The notes beneath the pieces are model-generated. The model had not been told where the DNA came from. It ran no database searches and was given only the letters and a program-made list of their open reading frames with translations. Of a DNA stretch of 64,000 nt, positions 35,487 to 43,790 are shown in pieces. The stretch is from Brevibacterium daeguense. Lineage in GTDB: Bacteria > Actinomycetota > Actinomycetes > Actinomycetales > Brevibacteriaceae. A program made the position numbers and the translations under genes. Each line of letters opens with the position of its first letter. Position 1 is the stretch's first letter. Location: positions 496,001-560,000 of the forward strand of contig NZ_JAJTWW010000001.1 of assembly GCF_021729135.1 (NCBI RefSeq). The letters run 5' to 3'.

Positions 35487-37559
35487 TCAGGTCACCGGCT
35501 GCGGTGCCGGGTTCTTCTGGGTGGGGGTGACGAGATGGACGATGACGGCCAGCACCAGAGCGCTGAACCCGATGATCATGGACAGCGGCTGCAGATAGAG
35601 CAGAGCGGCGGCGGCGATGAGGCACAGGACCCGTTCCGGCCAGCGCGCGCGGTGGACGAGCCAGCCGCCGGCTCCGGCGGCCAGCGCGGCCACGGCGACG
35701 GCGGAGACGGCGAAGGTCCAGAGTCCGCCGAGGAACCCGTTCTGTGCGACCAGTCCCGCGCCCTCCGGCGTGAAGGTGAAGGCCAGCGGCACGAAGAACG
35801 CGGGGATGGCGTACTTGCAGGCCTGCCACATGGTGGGGATCACGCGCCCTCCGGTGATTGCCGAGGACGCCACCGCAGCCAGTGCCGTGGGTGGCGAGAC
35901 CTCCGAGACCACCGCGTAGTAGAAGATGAACATCGCCGCCGCGGCAGCGGGGATTCCCAACTCGATGAGGGCCGGCCCGATGATGACCCAGGCGATGATG
36001 AACGACGCGGTGACGGGCACTGCGAGTCCGAGGATGGTCACCGCGATCGCCGACATGATGCACGACAGGATGATGATGACCGTCTCATTGGACGACAGCG
36101 CTGTCGCGATGCCGATGAGCATGTCCGCCAGCACCTGGCCGAGCCCGGTCTTGGTGATCGTGGAGACGATGATTCCCGCGGCAGCGCAGACGCTGACAAC
36201 CGGAAGGACCGATCGGATGCCCGTGGACAGCGCGCCGAAGATCACCGACCAGAACTCGCGGACTGCGCCGGAGAGATCGGTGCGATGCTGTCGGAAGATC
36301 TCGATGAGGCCGAAGGCGATGCCGACCGCGGTGGCGTAGACGACAGCCTTGAACGGCGGGATCCCCAGCGCCAGGAACACCACGATGATGGCCAGGGAGA
36401 TGAAGTGGTAGTAGCCCCGCTTGAAGATGGGCCAGGTCCTCATCACCGGCGGTGCGACCGGCTCGACGTCGATCTTGCGCGAATCGATCTCGATGGCCAG
36501 AAAGATGCCCAGGTAGTAGAGGAGCGTGGGGATGACTGCCCAGAGCAGGACGACCGCATAGGAGACGTTGAGCAGCTCCGCGATGATGAATGCGGCGGCC
36601 CCCAGCGTGGGCGGTGAGAGGATCGCGCCGATCCCGGAGGCGGCGAGCATGCCGCCGGCGTTCTCCCTCGGATATCCGGCCTTCTTCAGCACCGGCCACG
36701 TGACTGCGCCCAGCGAGACGGCGGTCGCTGTGCCCGAGCCGGAGACGGTTCCGAGCAGGAAGCCGGAGAGCGCAACCGTGCGCCCGGGAGCAGCCTTCGA
36801 CTTCTTGAAGATCGAGAAGCTCAGGTCGATGAAGAACTCGGCGGCGCCGGTCCGGTCGAGCACGGCGCCGTAGATGGTGAACAGCACGATGTACGTGGCG
36901 GCGACGTCCAGCGGGATGCCGTAGAAGCCGCTGGCGTCGTTGTAGAACGCGTTGATGATCTGGTCGAAGTTCTGCCCCGCGTGAGAGCCGGGCCAGCTCA
37001 CCGGGATATAGCTGCCGTAGTAGCTGTAGAGGAAGAAGAACAGACACACCGCCGGCAGGATCAGCCCAGTGGTCCGGCGAGTGGCCTCGAGGATCAGGAT
37101 GGTCAGCAGAGCACCCATGACGACGTCCAGGGTGTTCAGCTGTCCCTGGCGGTCAAGGAATTCGTTGAAGCCGCCCGACAGGAAGGGCACGATCGGATAC
37201 AGGCAGGTGACGAACGTGAGGGCGGTGAGCGCCCAGTCGAATACCGAGGGATCGTCCCTCTCTGTGGCCATCTGCGTGCCTGTGCGCCGGCGAGCGCTCG
37301 GTCGATAGCAGATGAAGACCAGCGGCAGCACCAGGGCCAGGAACCACATGAGGTAGTACTGGTTCCCACTGGTGAGCGGGAAGAACACCTGATTGAGGAC
37401 GAACAGCGAGATGATGAAGCAGACGATAGCGACGCCCAGATCCAGTCTGTGCGAGAGCCGCCGCTGCGGGAGCTCCTCGTCGAACTCCGCGATCAGCGCA
37501 TCGACGTCCGCTGTCTGCCGGTCGTCGTCCGCTGGTGCTGCCGGGCGGGACGTGGACAT
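35487..37559 (-). CDS. TRAP transporter permease, fused small and large subunits (TAXI type)
   Basis: A 690-residue polytopic protein joining a DctQ-like N-terminal part (about four helices, residues 40-190) to a DctM-like large subunit. The core has YDRTGAAEFF-type sequence at VLDRTGAAEFFIDLS, GTVSGSGTATAVSLGAVTWPVLKKAGYP and ISPPTLGAAAFI-like ILSPPTLGAAAFII, signatures of the 4TM/12TM TRAP fusion. ATG 37559 has AGAGGA 5 nt upstream. It uses an ion gradient to drive uptake with the TAXI receptor encoded next to it. Confidence 0.93.
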   Translation of the reverse strand: MSTSRPAAPADDDRQTADVDALIAEFDEELPQRRLSHRLDLGVAIVCFIISLFVLNQVFFPLTSGNQYYLMWFLALVLPLVFICYRPSARRRTGTQMATERDDPSVFDWALTALTFVTCLYPIVPFLSGGFNEFLDRQGQLNTLDVVMGALLTILILEATRRTTGLILPAVCLFFFLYSYYGSYIPVSWPGSHAGQNFDQIINAFYNDASGFYGIPLDVAATYIVLFTIYGAVLDRTGAAEFFIDLSFSIFKKSKAAPGRTVALSGFLLGTVSGSGTATAVSLGAVTWPVLKKAGYPRENAGGMLAASGIGAILSPPTLGAAAFIIAELLNVSYAVVLLWAVIPTLLYYLGIFLAIEIDSRKIDVEPVAPPVMRTWPIFKRGYYHFISLAIIVVFLALGIPPFKAVVYATAVGIAFGLIEIFRQHRTDLSGAVREFWSVIFGALSTGIRSVLPVVSVCAAAGIIVSTITKTGLGQVLADMLIGIATALSSNETVIIILSCIMSAIAVTILGLAVPVTASFIIAWVIIGPALIELGIPAAAAAMFIFYYAVVSEVSPPTALAAVASSAITGGRVIPTMWQACKYAIPAFFVPLAFTFTPEGAGLVAQNGFLGGLWTFAVSAVAVAALAAGAGGWLVHRARWPERVLCLIAAAALLYLQPLSMIIGFSALVLAVIVHLVTPTQKNPAPQPVT

Positions 37560-37608
37560 GGATTCCTCTCTGTGGCGCATCTCCGTCGATGCGTGATTCA
37601 CCCCACAG

Positions 37609-37614
37609 AGCGTA
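37609..37614 (-). promoter_or_regulatory. -10 box TACGCT of the TAXI-TRAP operon
   Basis: The minus strand TACGCT lies 49 nt before the permease ATG. It is one of few -10-like elements in the 322-bp gap shared with sodA. Confidence 0.4.
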
Positions 37615-37778
37615 CGCCGCCGGCGGCTCCGGGGATCCGCATCCCGGGGCGCCTTTACCGATTCGTTATCCGCGGTCGGCGGTCGATGAAGAGATCGCCG
37701 TGGGGTGATGCCCCCACGGGTGAGGCGGCGCAGGACGTGGCCGGCCATGCCCACCATGAGCAGCCGGAATAAGGCCTC

Positions 37779-37794
37779 GACAATGCTCGTTGTC
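37779..37794. promoter_or_regulatory. Palindrome GACAA-N6-TTGTC flanked by direct repeats, upstream of sodA
   Basis: GACAA (37779-37783) and TTGTC (37790-37794) form a perfect inverted repeat. Near-identical GGAATAAGGCC and GGAATAGGGCC flank it about 30 bp apart. A TAGGGT -10-like box follows at 37813-37818, 64 nt before the sodA ATG. The palindrome is therefore placed as an operator for sodA; the regulator is unknown. Confidence 0.45.
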
Positions 37795-37881
37795 TGGAAT
37801 AGGGCCCTGGGATAGGGTCGAATTCAGCGGCGGCAGTCAGCCGCCGGACTTGGATGTGATGTCCACATTAGGAGGAAACTC

Positions 37882-38511
37882 ATGGTTGAGCAGTACACGC
37901 TCCCGGAACTGCCTTACGACTACGCGGCACTCGAGCCGCACATCTCCGCGAAGATCATGGAGCTGCACCACGACAAGCACCATGCAACCTACGTGAAGGG
38001 CGCCAACACCGCTCTTGACCAGATGGCAGAAGCCCGCGAGAAGGGCGACTTCGGCACCATCGGCAAGCTCTCCAAGGACCTGGCGTTCAACCTCGGCGGA
38101 CACGTGAACCACTCGGTGTTCTGGAACAACCTGTCGCCCGAGGGCGGCGACAAGCCGACCGGTGAGCTCGCTTCCGTGATCGACGATCAGTTCGGCTCCT
38201 TCGACGCCTTCCGCGGACAGTTCGACGGCACCGCGACCTCGATCCAGGGCTCCGGCTGGGCTGTGCTCGCCTGGGACACCCTCGGTCAGCGGCTGGTCCT
38301 CGAGCAGCTCTACGATCAGCAGGGCAATGTGCAGCTCGGCGCGATCCCGCTGCTGCAGCTCGACATGTGGGAGCACGCGTACTACCTCGACTACACCAAT
38401 GTGAAGGCCGACTACGTCAAGGCCTTCTGGAACATCGTCAACTGGGCCGACGTGCAGGCTCGCTTCGAGCGCGCACGCACCCAGACCGAAGGCCTGATCA
38501 CCGGAAAGTGA
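37882..38511 (+). CDS. sodA: Superoxide dismutase, Mn/Fe family
   Basis: Converts superoxide to oxygen and peroxide. The 209-residue sequence shows all metal ligands: the first His of HHDKHH, the second His of GGHVNH, and Asp and His of [11 protein letters not shown]. There is no signal peptide, so it acts in the cytosol. AGGAGGA precedes ATG 37882. It is monocistronic, with its own promoter region and a strong terminator. Metal choice between Mn and Fe cannot be settled from sequence alone; the symbol sodA is by convention. Confidence 0.95.
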   Translation: MVEQYTLPELPYDYAALEPHISAKIMELHHDKHHATYVKGANTALDQMAEAREKGDFGTIGKLSKDLAFNLGGHVNHSVFWNNLSPEGGDKPTGELASVIDDQFGSFDAFRGQFDGTATSIQGSGWAVLAWDTLGQRLVLEQLYDQQGNVQLGAIPLLQLDMWEHAYYLDYTNVKADYVKAFWNIVNWADVQARFERARTQTEGLITGK

Positions 38512-38540
38512 CCTGCCTGCGGCATCTGCCCTGAAGCGAT

Positions 38541-38570
38541 CAGCGGGGCTCGGTTCGCCGGGCCCCGCTG
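38541..38570 (+). terminator. sodA terminator with UUCG tetraloop
   Basis: A 13-bp stem, CAGCGGGGCTCGG (38541-38553) with CCGGGCCCCGCTG (38558-38570) and one T-G wobble, closes on the loop TTCG, an exceptionally stable form. It lies 30 nt after the sodA stop. Confidence 0.75.
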
Positions 38571-38617
38571 TCGTGCCCGAGCGACTAGAATCGAGCGGGT
38601 TGACGAAAGGACATCGG

Positions 38618-39367
38618 ATGAGTGATATCAGGGTTGCCGTGATCGGCGCCTCCGGGCGGATGGGCAGCGCAGCAGTCGAGGCGATCAGAGCCGCGGACGG
38701 GCTCGAGCTCGTCGCGGCGCTCGGCAGTTCCGACAGCCTGGGAGCCGTGATCGCCTCGGAGGCTGACGTCGCTGTCGAACTCACAGTGCCGAAGGCCACC
38801 GAGGACAACGTGCGGTTCCTCGTCGAGCGCGGAGTCGACACCGTGGTCGGAACCACTGGGTGGGATGCTGACCGGCTTGCGCGCCTGGCAGACCTGCTCG
38901 CCCAGCAGCCAGGCACCGCAGCGCTGATCGCTCCGAATTTCTCCATCGGCGCAGTGCTGGCCATGCACTTCGCCGAGCTCGCGGCCAGATACTTCGACTC
39001 GGCCGAAGTCGTCGAGATCCACCACCCGCGCAAGCTCGACGCTCCGTCCGGCACTGCGCTGCACACGGCTCAGAGGATCGCCCGAGCACGCGCCGAGGCC
39101 GGCTGGGAGGCGGTGCCGGATGCGACGGAGGCCGACCCTCACGGAGCTCGCGGGGCCGTGATCGACGGGATCCACGTCCACGCCATCCGACAGCTGGGGA
39201 TGAACGCCAGCGAGGAGATCCACTTCGGCACCTCCGGAGAGGCCCTGACGATCCGGACCGACACCTTCTCCACGAGCGCGTTCATGCCGGGGATCATCAC
39301 CGCCGTCAAGGAGATCGGCAGTCGCAGCGGCCTGGCTGTCGGCCTTGAGAATTACCTGACGCTCTGA
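38618..39367 (+). CDS. dapB: 4-hydroxy-tetrahydrodipicolinate reductase
   Basis: NAD(P)H-dependent reductase of the lysine/diaminopimelate pathway. The nucleotide loop VIGASGRMG is at the N-terminus. GTTGW and APNFSIG follow, then EIHHPRKLDAPSGTAL with the catalytic His/Lys pair. It has 249 residues. GAAAGGA upstream supports ATG 38618, and a TAGAAT -10 box lies at 38586-38591. The stop overlaps the next small gene as TGATG. dapA and dapF are in the same window. Confidence 0.96.
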   Translation: MSDIRVAVIGASGRMGSAAVEAIRAADGLELVAALGSSDSLGAVIASEADVAVELTVPKATEDNVRFLVERGVDTVVGTTGWDADRLARLADLLAQQPGTAALIAPNFSIGAVLAMHFAELAARYFDSAEVVEIHHPRKLDAPSGTALHTAQRIARARAEAGWEAVPDATEADPHGARGAVIDGIHVHAIRQLGMNASEEIHFGTSGEALTIRTDTFSTSAFMPGIITAVKEIGSRSGLAVGLENYLTL

Positions 39368-39813
39368 TGTCGAAGGCGAAGATCGGCGCGCTGGTGATCG
39401 CCGTGCTGCTTGCTGTGTACCTGGTCTTCACACTGCAGCGCGGATGGATCATGATCACCGACGAGAGCCCGGTGGCGAAGTTCCTGGGCATCGCCCTCAT
39501 CGCGCTTCCGGTGATCGGAGCATGGGCGCTGATCTCGGAGCTGCTGTTCGGCACCAGGATGCAGCGGCTCGGCGGAATGCTCGAGGCTGAGGGCGGGCTG
39601 CCCGAGGACAACCTCCCGCGAACTCCGGGCGGTCGGGTCGACCGCACCGCCGCGGACGCGGAATTCGCCCGGTACCGAGCGGAGACCGAGGCGGCGCCGG
39701 AGGATTGGCGCAGCTGGTTCAGGCTCTCCTGCGCCTATGACGTCGCCGGCGACCGCCGCCGCGCCCGGCAGACGATGCGCAGGGCGATCTCCCTGGAGCG
39801 CACCGGCCGCTGA
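39367..39813 (+). CDS. Small two-helix membrane protein with TPR-like tail
   Basis: A 148-residue protein of unknown function. Two hydrophobic segments lie at about residues 6-24 and 36-58. A cytosolic tail follows, ending in a helical DWRSWFRLSCAYDVAGDRRRARQTMRRAI segment that resembles one tetratricopeptide unit. It is coupled to dapB by TGATG. Similar small proteins follow dapB in other actinobacteria. Confidence 0.8.
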   Translation: MSKAKIGALVIAVLLAVYLVFTLQRGWIMITDESPVAKFLGIALIALPVIGAWALISELLFGTRMQRLGGMLEAEGGLPEDNLPRTPGGRVDRTAADAEFARYRAETEAAPEDWRSWFRLSCAYDVAGDRRRARQTMRRAISLERTGR

Positions 39814-39833
39814 CGCGACGCCAGGGCCGTGAG

Positions 39834-41402
39834 TCAGCGGGACTCGACGACGTCGCGCAGCACGGTCTTCTGAATCTTGCCGATGCCGGACCTCGGGAAC
39901 GCTTCCACGATCCGCACGTCCTTCGGATGCTTGTACGAGGCCAGCCGGTCCTTCAGATAGGCGCGCACCGACTGGAGGTCGGGCGGACTCGTGGGATCCT
40001 TCGGCACGATGCAGGCGACCGGGACTTCGCCCCACTTCTCGTCGGGGCGGCCGACGATGCTGACTTCGGCGATGTCGGGATGCCATGCCAGGGCATTCTC
40101 GATCTCCGCGCAGTAGATGTTCTCCCCACCGGAGATGATCATGTCCTTGAGGCGGTCGACAACGTAGATGAATCCCTCATCGTCCCGCCGCACGAGATCT
40201 CCGGAATGGAACCAGCCGCCCCGGAAGGCCTCGGCCGTGGCGTCGGGATTCCTCCAGTAGCGGCTCATCACGCCGACGCCGCGATAGACGATCTCCCCGA
40301 CTTCGCCCACCGCGACGTCGTTCATCTCGGCGTCGACCACCCGGACCGCCATGTCGTCGGCGGGCTTGCCGACCGAGCCGGGCTTGCGCAGCGAGTCCTC
40401 GAACTCGAGTCCCACACCGTAGCCGGTGGTCTCTGTCTGGCCGAATGACGCCTTGACCTCGGTGCTCGGCATGCAGACCTTCATGCGCTCCAGGAGCTTC
40501 TCACTCGCCGGAGCTCCACCCCAGTTCGCGTGCGTGAGGGCGAGGCCCTCAGCTCCTGTGCGCTCGATCTCCTCGCACAGCAGCTGCCACTGCTGGGGCA
40601 CCATGAATGCGGCGGTCACTGCGAAGCGCTTCATCGTCTGCAGGGTCTCCGCAGGGTCGAAGCCGGCGCTCGGGATCACCAGCGAGGTCGCCCCGCCGGC
40701 GATCGCCCCGTGGCAGGCGAGGAAGGTGCCGATGTGGAACAGCGGAGGCGCGAGCATGACGACGCCGTCGCCGCTGGAAAGGGCCCAGCGGTTGGCCACC
40801 TGCGCCGAGCACGCGAAGATTCCGCCGTGGGTGATGACGGCGCCCTTGGGGTTCCCGGTCGTGCCCGAGGTGTGGATGATCGCGTAGTCGTCGCCCGCCT
40901 CGGGGACGAAGCACTCGTCATCGCCGAGCTCGCCGTCCGGATACTCGGAGACCGTGAGGAGGTCCACGTCATCACAGTCGATCACCACGGGGGAGCTCTG
41001 CGCATCCTGCACCGCGGCCGCGGCGAGGTCGCGGGCGCCGTGCTCGGTGAACAGGATCTCCGGCGAGACGTTGTCGATGATGTAGGCGACCTCGCCGCGG
41101 GTCAGGCGGAAGTTGATCGGAACGGAAATGGCCCCGAGCGCGGCTGCTGCGGCGGTGAGGACGAGGAATTCGGGTCGATTCGTCAGCAGGATTGCGACCC
41201 GGTCCCCGCGGCCCACGCCGCGGCGCTGCAGGTCGCGTGCGGAGCAGCGCACAAGCGAGCCGAACTCCTGCCAGCTGAAGGTCCTGTCACGGAAGCTCAC
41301 CGCCGTCTCACCAGGCACCTCATGGGCGTGACGGAAGATCTTTGCTGTGATGGCGGGGGACCGGCTCAGGTCGAGCGCGGTGCTTCCGGTGAAAGTCGTC
41401 AT
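39834..41402 (-). CDS. Acyl-CoA synthetase / AMP-dependent ligase
   Basis: ANL-family enzyme of 522 residues that activates a carboxylic acid with ATP to an acyl-adenylate and then a CoA thioester. The P-loop is IIHTSGTTGNPKGAV, motif A4/A5 is SFGQTETTGYG, and the hinge region is HSGDLVRRDDEGFIYVVDRLKD. The catalytic lysine lies in SGIGKIQKTVLR near the end. ATG 41402 has AGGAG 7 nt upstream. The substrate is probably a medium- or long-chain or aromatic acid; no neighbour specifies it. Confidence 0.92.
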   Translation of the reverse strand: MTTFTGSTALDLSRSPAITAKIFRHAHEVPGETAVSFRDRTFSWQEFGSLVRCSARDLQRRGVGRGDRVAILLTNRPEFLVLTAAAAALGAISVPINFRLTRGEVAYIIDNVSPEILFTEHGARDLAAAAVQDAQSSPVVIDCDDVDLLTVSEYPDGELGDDECFVPEAGDDYAIIHTSGTTGNPKGAVITHGGIFACSAQVANRWALSSGDGVVMLAPPLFHIGTFLACHGAIAGGATSLVIPSAGFDPAETLQTMKRFAVTAAFMVPQQWQLLCEEIERTGAEGLALTHANWGGAPASEKLLERMKVCMPSTEVKASFGQTETTGYGVGLEFEDSLRKPGSVGKPADDMAVRVVDAEMNDVAVGEVGEIVYRGVGVMSRYWRNPDATAEAFRGGWFHSGDLVRRDDEGFIYVVDRLKDMIISGGENIYCAEIENALAWHPDIAEVSIVGRPDEKWGEVPVACIVPKDPTSPPDLQSVRAYLKDRLASYKHPKDVRIVEAFPRSGIGKIQKTVLRDVVESR

Positions 41403-41533
41403 CGACGTTCTCCTGCGGGTATTCAATCATGACTGATCGTTCGATTGGCTCTAATGAATGTAGGTCACGGATGTCTTAATGTCACGCTCCACCGGGGAAT
41501 TTCGCGCAGCGGGTCGGCGAGGACGGATCAGGG

Positions 41534-42757
41534 TCACCGTGTGGGCTCTCCCTGTGCCTCCCGGTCGCGCTGAACTGCCTCCCGCGCGGAGGAGACTGCA
41601 GACGACACGAGCCCCTCCAGCGGGCCGCGGGGCGAGACTGTCAGCTTCCATACGATCGCGAATACGATCGCGAACACGATGTGGGTGATGAGATCGACCC
41701 CCGCGCTGAAGGGTGACAGCGCTGTGAACTCGAGGAAGACGATGTGACCGGCGTAGATCGTCAGCGGCATCGAGCCCGGGGCGCTCAACGGCGACAGGGC
41801 TGCGGAGCGGCGGCCGAGCACCATCGCCGCCAGGGTGCAGGCGCCGATCACTGCGACCGCCACACCCGAGGTATGGAGCAGGTCGAAAGGCGTCGCCGAG
41901 TGGGGGCCGGCGATCGCGAGCCACCACCAGGAATCGTTCGGCGTGACCCCGTAGCTGCCGGTGTGCAGCGCCTCCTCCAGCGAACCGCGATCGAAGGGCG
42001 CCACGGGGCCGATCACCGCCTCGAGTGCGCCGCGGCCGCCGGCGGTGAGCAGGAGCGAGGACACAGCCTTCGACAGCACTGCGGTGCCCAATCCGATGAG
42101 CACTGCGATGGCTGCCGCGGCCGCAGAGCGCCAGGGCAGTCGGGCCAGGAACATCCCGAGGAAGAGGTATCCCAGCCACGGCAGCACCGGGTAGTAGCCA
42201 GTCAGGACAAGATCGGTGAGCAGTGGGCCCGGGCTCAGCAGGTCACCGGGCGTCGGGACGATGTAGTTCGGATGCAGATCGAACGCCCGGCGCAGCCACA
42301 TGCTGATCACCGGGGCGGCGATCATCCAGGTCGGGGCCAGGAGTCCGAGGGCGAGTGTCGGCAGCCGGAGGAACAGCGGAGCCAGGCAGAACATCAGGCC
42401 GTAGAAGACGAGGATCACCGCGATCGACGAAGTGATCACGCCAAGCAGCAGGCCGATGACGCTGATGAGCAGGCCGCGGACGACGAGGCCCAGACTTGCC
42501 GCTGCCCACCGGCGCTCTCCGCTGCCGGTGAGAATCCGGTCGGTGCTGAGGACCACGGAGAACCCGGCGAGGACGGCGAACAGGGCCGAGGAGCGGCCTG
42601 CGAACCAGACGGAGGGCAGAAGCTCGTCGCCGGGGCCGAGGAACGGCACGATATGCGTCACCATCATCCCGAACAGCGCGAGACCGCGGGCGGTGTCGAT
42701 GCCCAGATTGCGCCCCGGCGGCGCCAGGCGCTGCGCTGGACTGCTGCTGTGGTCCAT
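41534..42757 (-). CDS. Polytopic membrane protein, DUF1624/DUF418 (heparan-alpha-glucosaminide acetyltransferase-like)
   Basis: A 407-residue protein with about ten membrane helices. The N-terminal signature LGIDTARGLALFGMMVTHIV is typical of DUF1624/YeiB-like acyltransferase-fold proteins, and the C-terminal half carries a DUF418-like stretch with MPLTIYAGHIV. A membrane acyl-transfer role is proposed for the family. ATG 42757 is preceded by GGGAGG. It is divergent from dapA, with 112 bp between the starts. Confidence 0.8.
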   Translation of the reverse strand: MDHSSSPAQRLAPPGRNLGIDTARGLALFGMMVTHIVPFLGPGDELLPSVWFAGRSSALFAVLAGFSVVLSTDRILTGSGERRWAAASLGLVVRGLLISVIGLLLGVITSSIAVILVFYGLMFCLAPLFLRLPTLALGLLAPTWMIAAPVISMWLRRAFDLHPNYIVPTPGDLLSPGPLLTDLVLTGYYPVLPWLGYLFLGMFLARLPWRSAAAAAIAVLIGLGTAVLSKAVSSLLLTAGGRGALEAVIGPVAPFDRGSLEEALHTGSYGVTPNDSWWWLAIAGPHSATPFDLLHTSGVAVAVIGACTLAAMVLGRRSAALSPLSAPGSMPLTIYAGHIVFLEFTALSPFSAGVDLITHIVFAIVFAIVWKLTVSPRGPLEGLVSSAVSSAREAVQRDREAQGEPTR

Positions 42758-42856
42758 CCGACCTCCCGGGAAGTGCGCCAGATCGCTGGTGATGATTCTC
42801 GCACAGACCTGGGCCGGACCGGCGCCTGTCGGCGCTGGGACAGTGGCCCCACGCGT

Positions 42857-42862
42857 TAGACT
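42857..42862 (+). promoter_or_regulatory. -10 box TAGACT, leaderless start of dapA
   Basis: TAGACT, 7 nt, ATG 42870, with no ribosome site. This is clear leaderless geometry. Confidence 0.65.
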
Positions 42863-42869
42863 TGGCGGC

Positions 42870-43790
42870 ATGGCACTGATGACTGATGCTGCCGCAGCGC
42901 CTGCCCGCGAGGCGTTCGGCACCAACGGAACGGCGATGATCACGCCGTTCACCCGCGACGGCGCTGTCGACTACGCGGCCGTCGAAGCGACCGCCGCCCA
43001 CCTGGTCGACCTGGGCAACGACATGCTGGTGGTCTCCGGCACCACCGGGGAGTCTCCGACCACCTCGGACGCGGAGAAGAAGCGGCTCATCGAAGTCGTT
43101 CTGTCCGCGGTCGGCGACCGCGCTCGCGTCGTCGCAGGTGCCGGCAACAACGACACCGCCCACACGCTCGAGATCGCCAAGCAGGCGGCCGCCGCCGGTG
43201 CGCACGGCCTGCTGGTCGTCTCCCCCTACTACTCGAAGCCTCCGCAGTCGGGCATTCAGGCGCACCTGAGAACGGTCGCCGACGCCACGGACCTCCCGGT
43301 GATGCTCTACGACATCCCCGGGCGCACCGGGGTCCCGATCGCCAGCGAGACCCTCATCGAGCTGTCGAGCCACCCCAACATCCTGGCGGTCAAGGACGCG
43401 AAGGGGGACCTGGCCGAATCCATGAGGGTGATGAGCGAATCCTCACTCGTCTACTACTCGGGCGAGGACGCGCTCAATCTGCCGCTGCTGGCCGCCGGAG
43501 CGATCGGCGTCGTCTCCGTCGTCGGTCATGTGTGTGCAGACCGGTTCGCCTCGATGGTGGCCGCGGTCGAGGCAAATGACCTCGACACCGCCCGCCGGGT
43601 CGCCCACGAGGTCCTGCCCGTGGTCGATGCGGTCATGAACCACATGCCCGGAGCCGTGTCGGCGAAGGCCGTGCTGGAGCTCCAGGGAGTGATCCCCACC
43701 CGCGCGACCCGCATGCCGCTGCTGCCCGCGGCCGACGACCAGGTGGAGTTCCTGCGCGATCGATTGAGAAGGAGCGGTTACCTCCAGTGA
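42870..43790 (+). CDS. dapA: 4-hydroxy-tetrahydrodipicolinate synthase
   Basis: Condenses pyruvate and aspartate semialdehyde at the entry to lysine and diaminopimelate synthesis. The TIM barrel shows GTTGESPTTSD. The catalytic tyrosine is in LPVMLYDIPGRTGV and the Schiff-base lysine in ILAVKDAKGD. It has 306 residues. The start is fixed by the leaderless promoter; longer upstream frame is intergenic. The stop overlaps the RNase J start as GTGA, as in other actinobacteria. Confidence 0.96.
   Translation: MALMTDAAAAPAREAFGTNGTAMITPFTRDGAVDYAAVEATAAHLVDLGNDMLVVSGTTGESPTTSDAEKKRLIEVVLSAVGDRARVVAGAGNNDTAHTLEIAKQAAAAGAHGLLVVSPYYSKPPQSGIQAHLRTVADATDLPVMLYDIPGRTGVPIASETLIELSSHPNILAVKDAKGDLAESMRVMSESSLVYYSGEDALNLPLLAAGAIGVVSVVGHVCADRFASMVAAVEANDLDTARRVAHEVLPVVDAVMNHMPGAVSAKAVLELQGVIPTRATRMPLLPAADDQVEFLRDRLRRSGYLQ

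Noticed and set aside
41424-41447. CAATC/GATTG inverted repeat upstream of the acyl-CoA synthetase
   Set aside because: Only five-base arms with a 14-bp spacer; too weak to call an operator.
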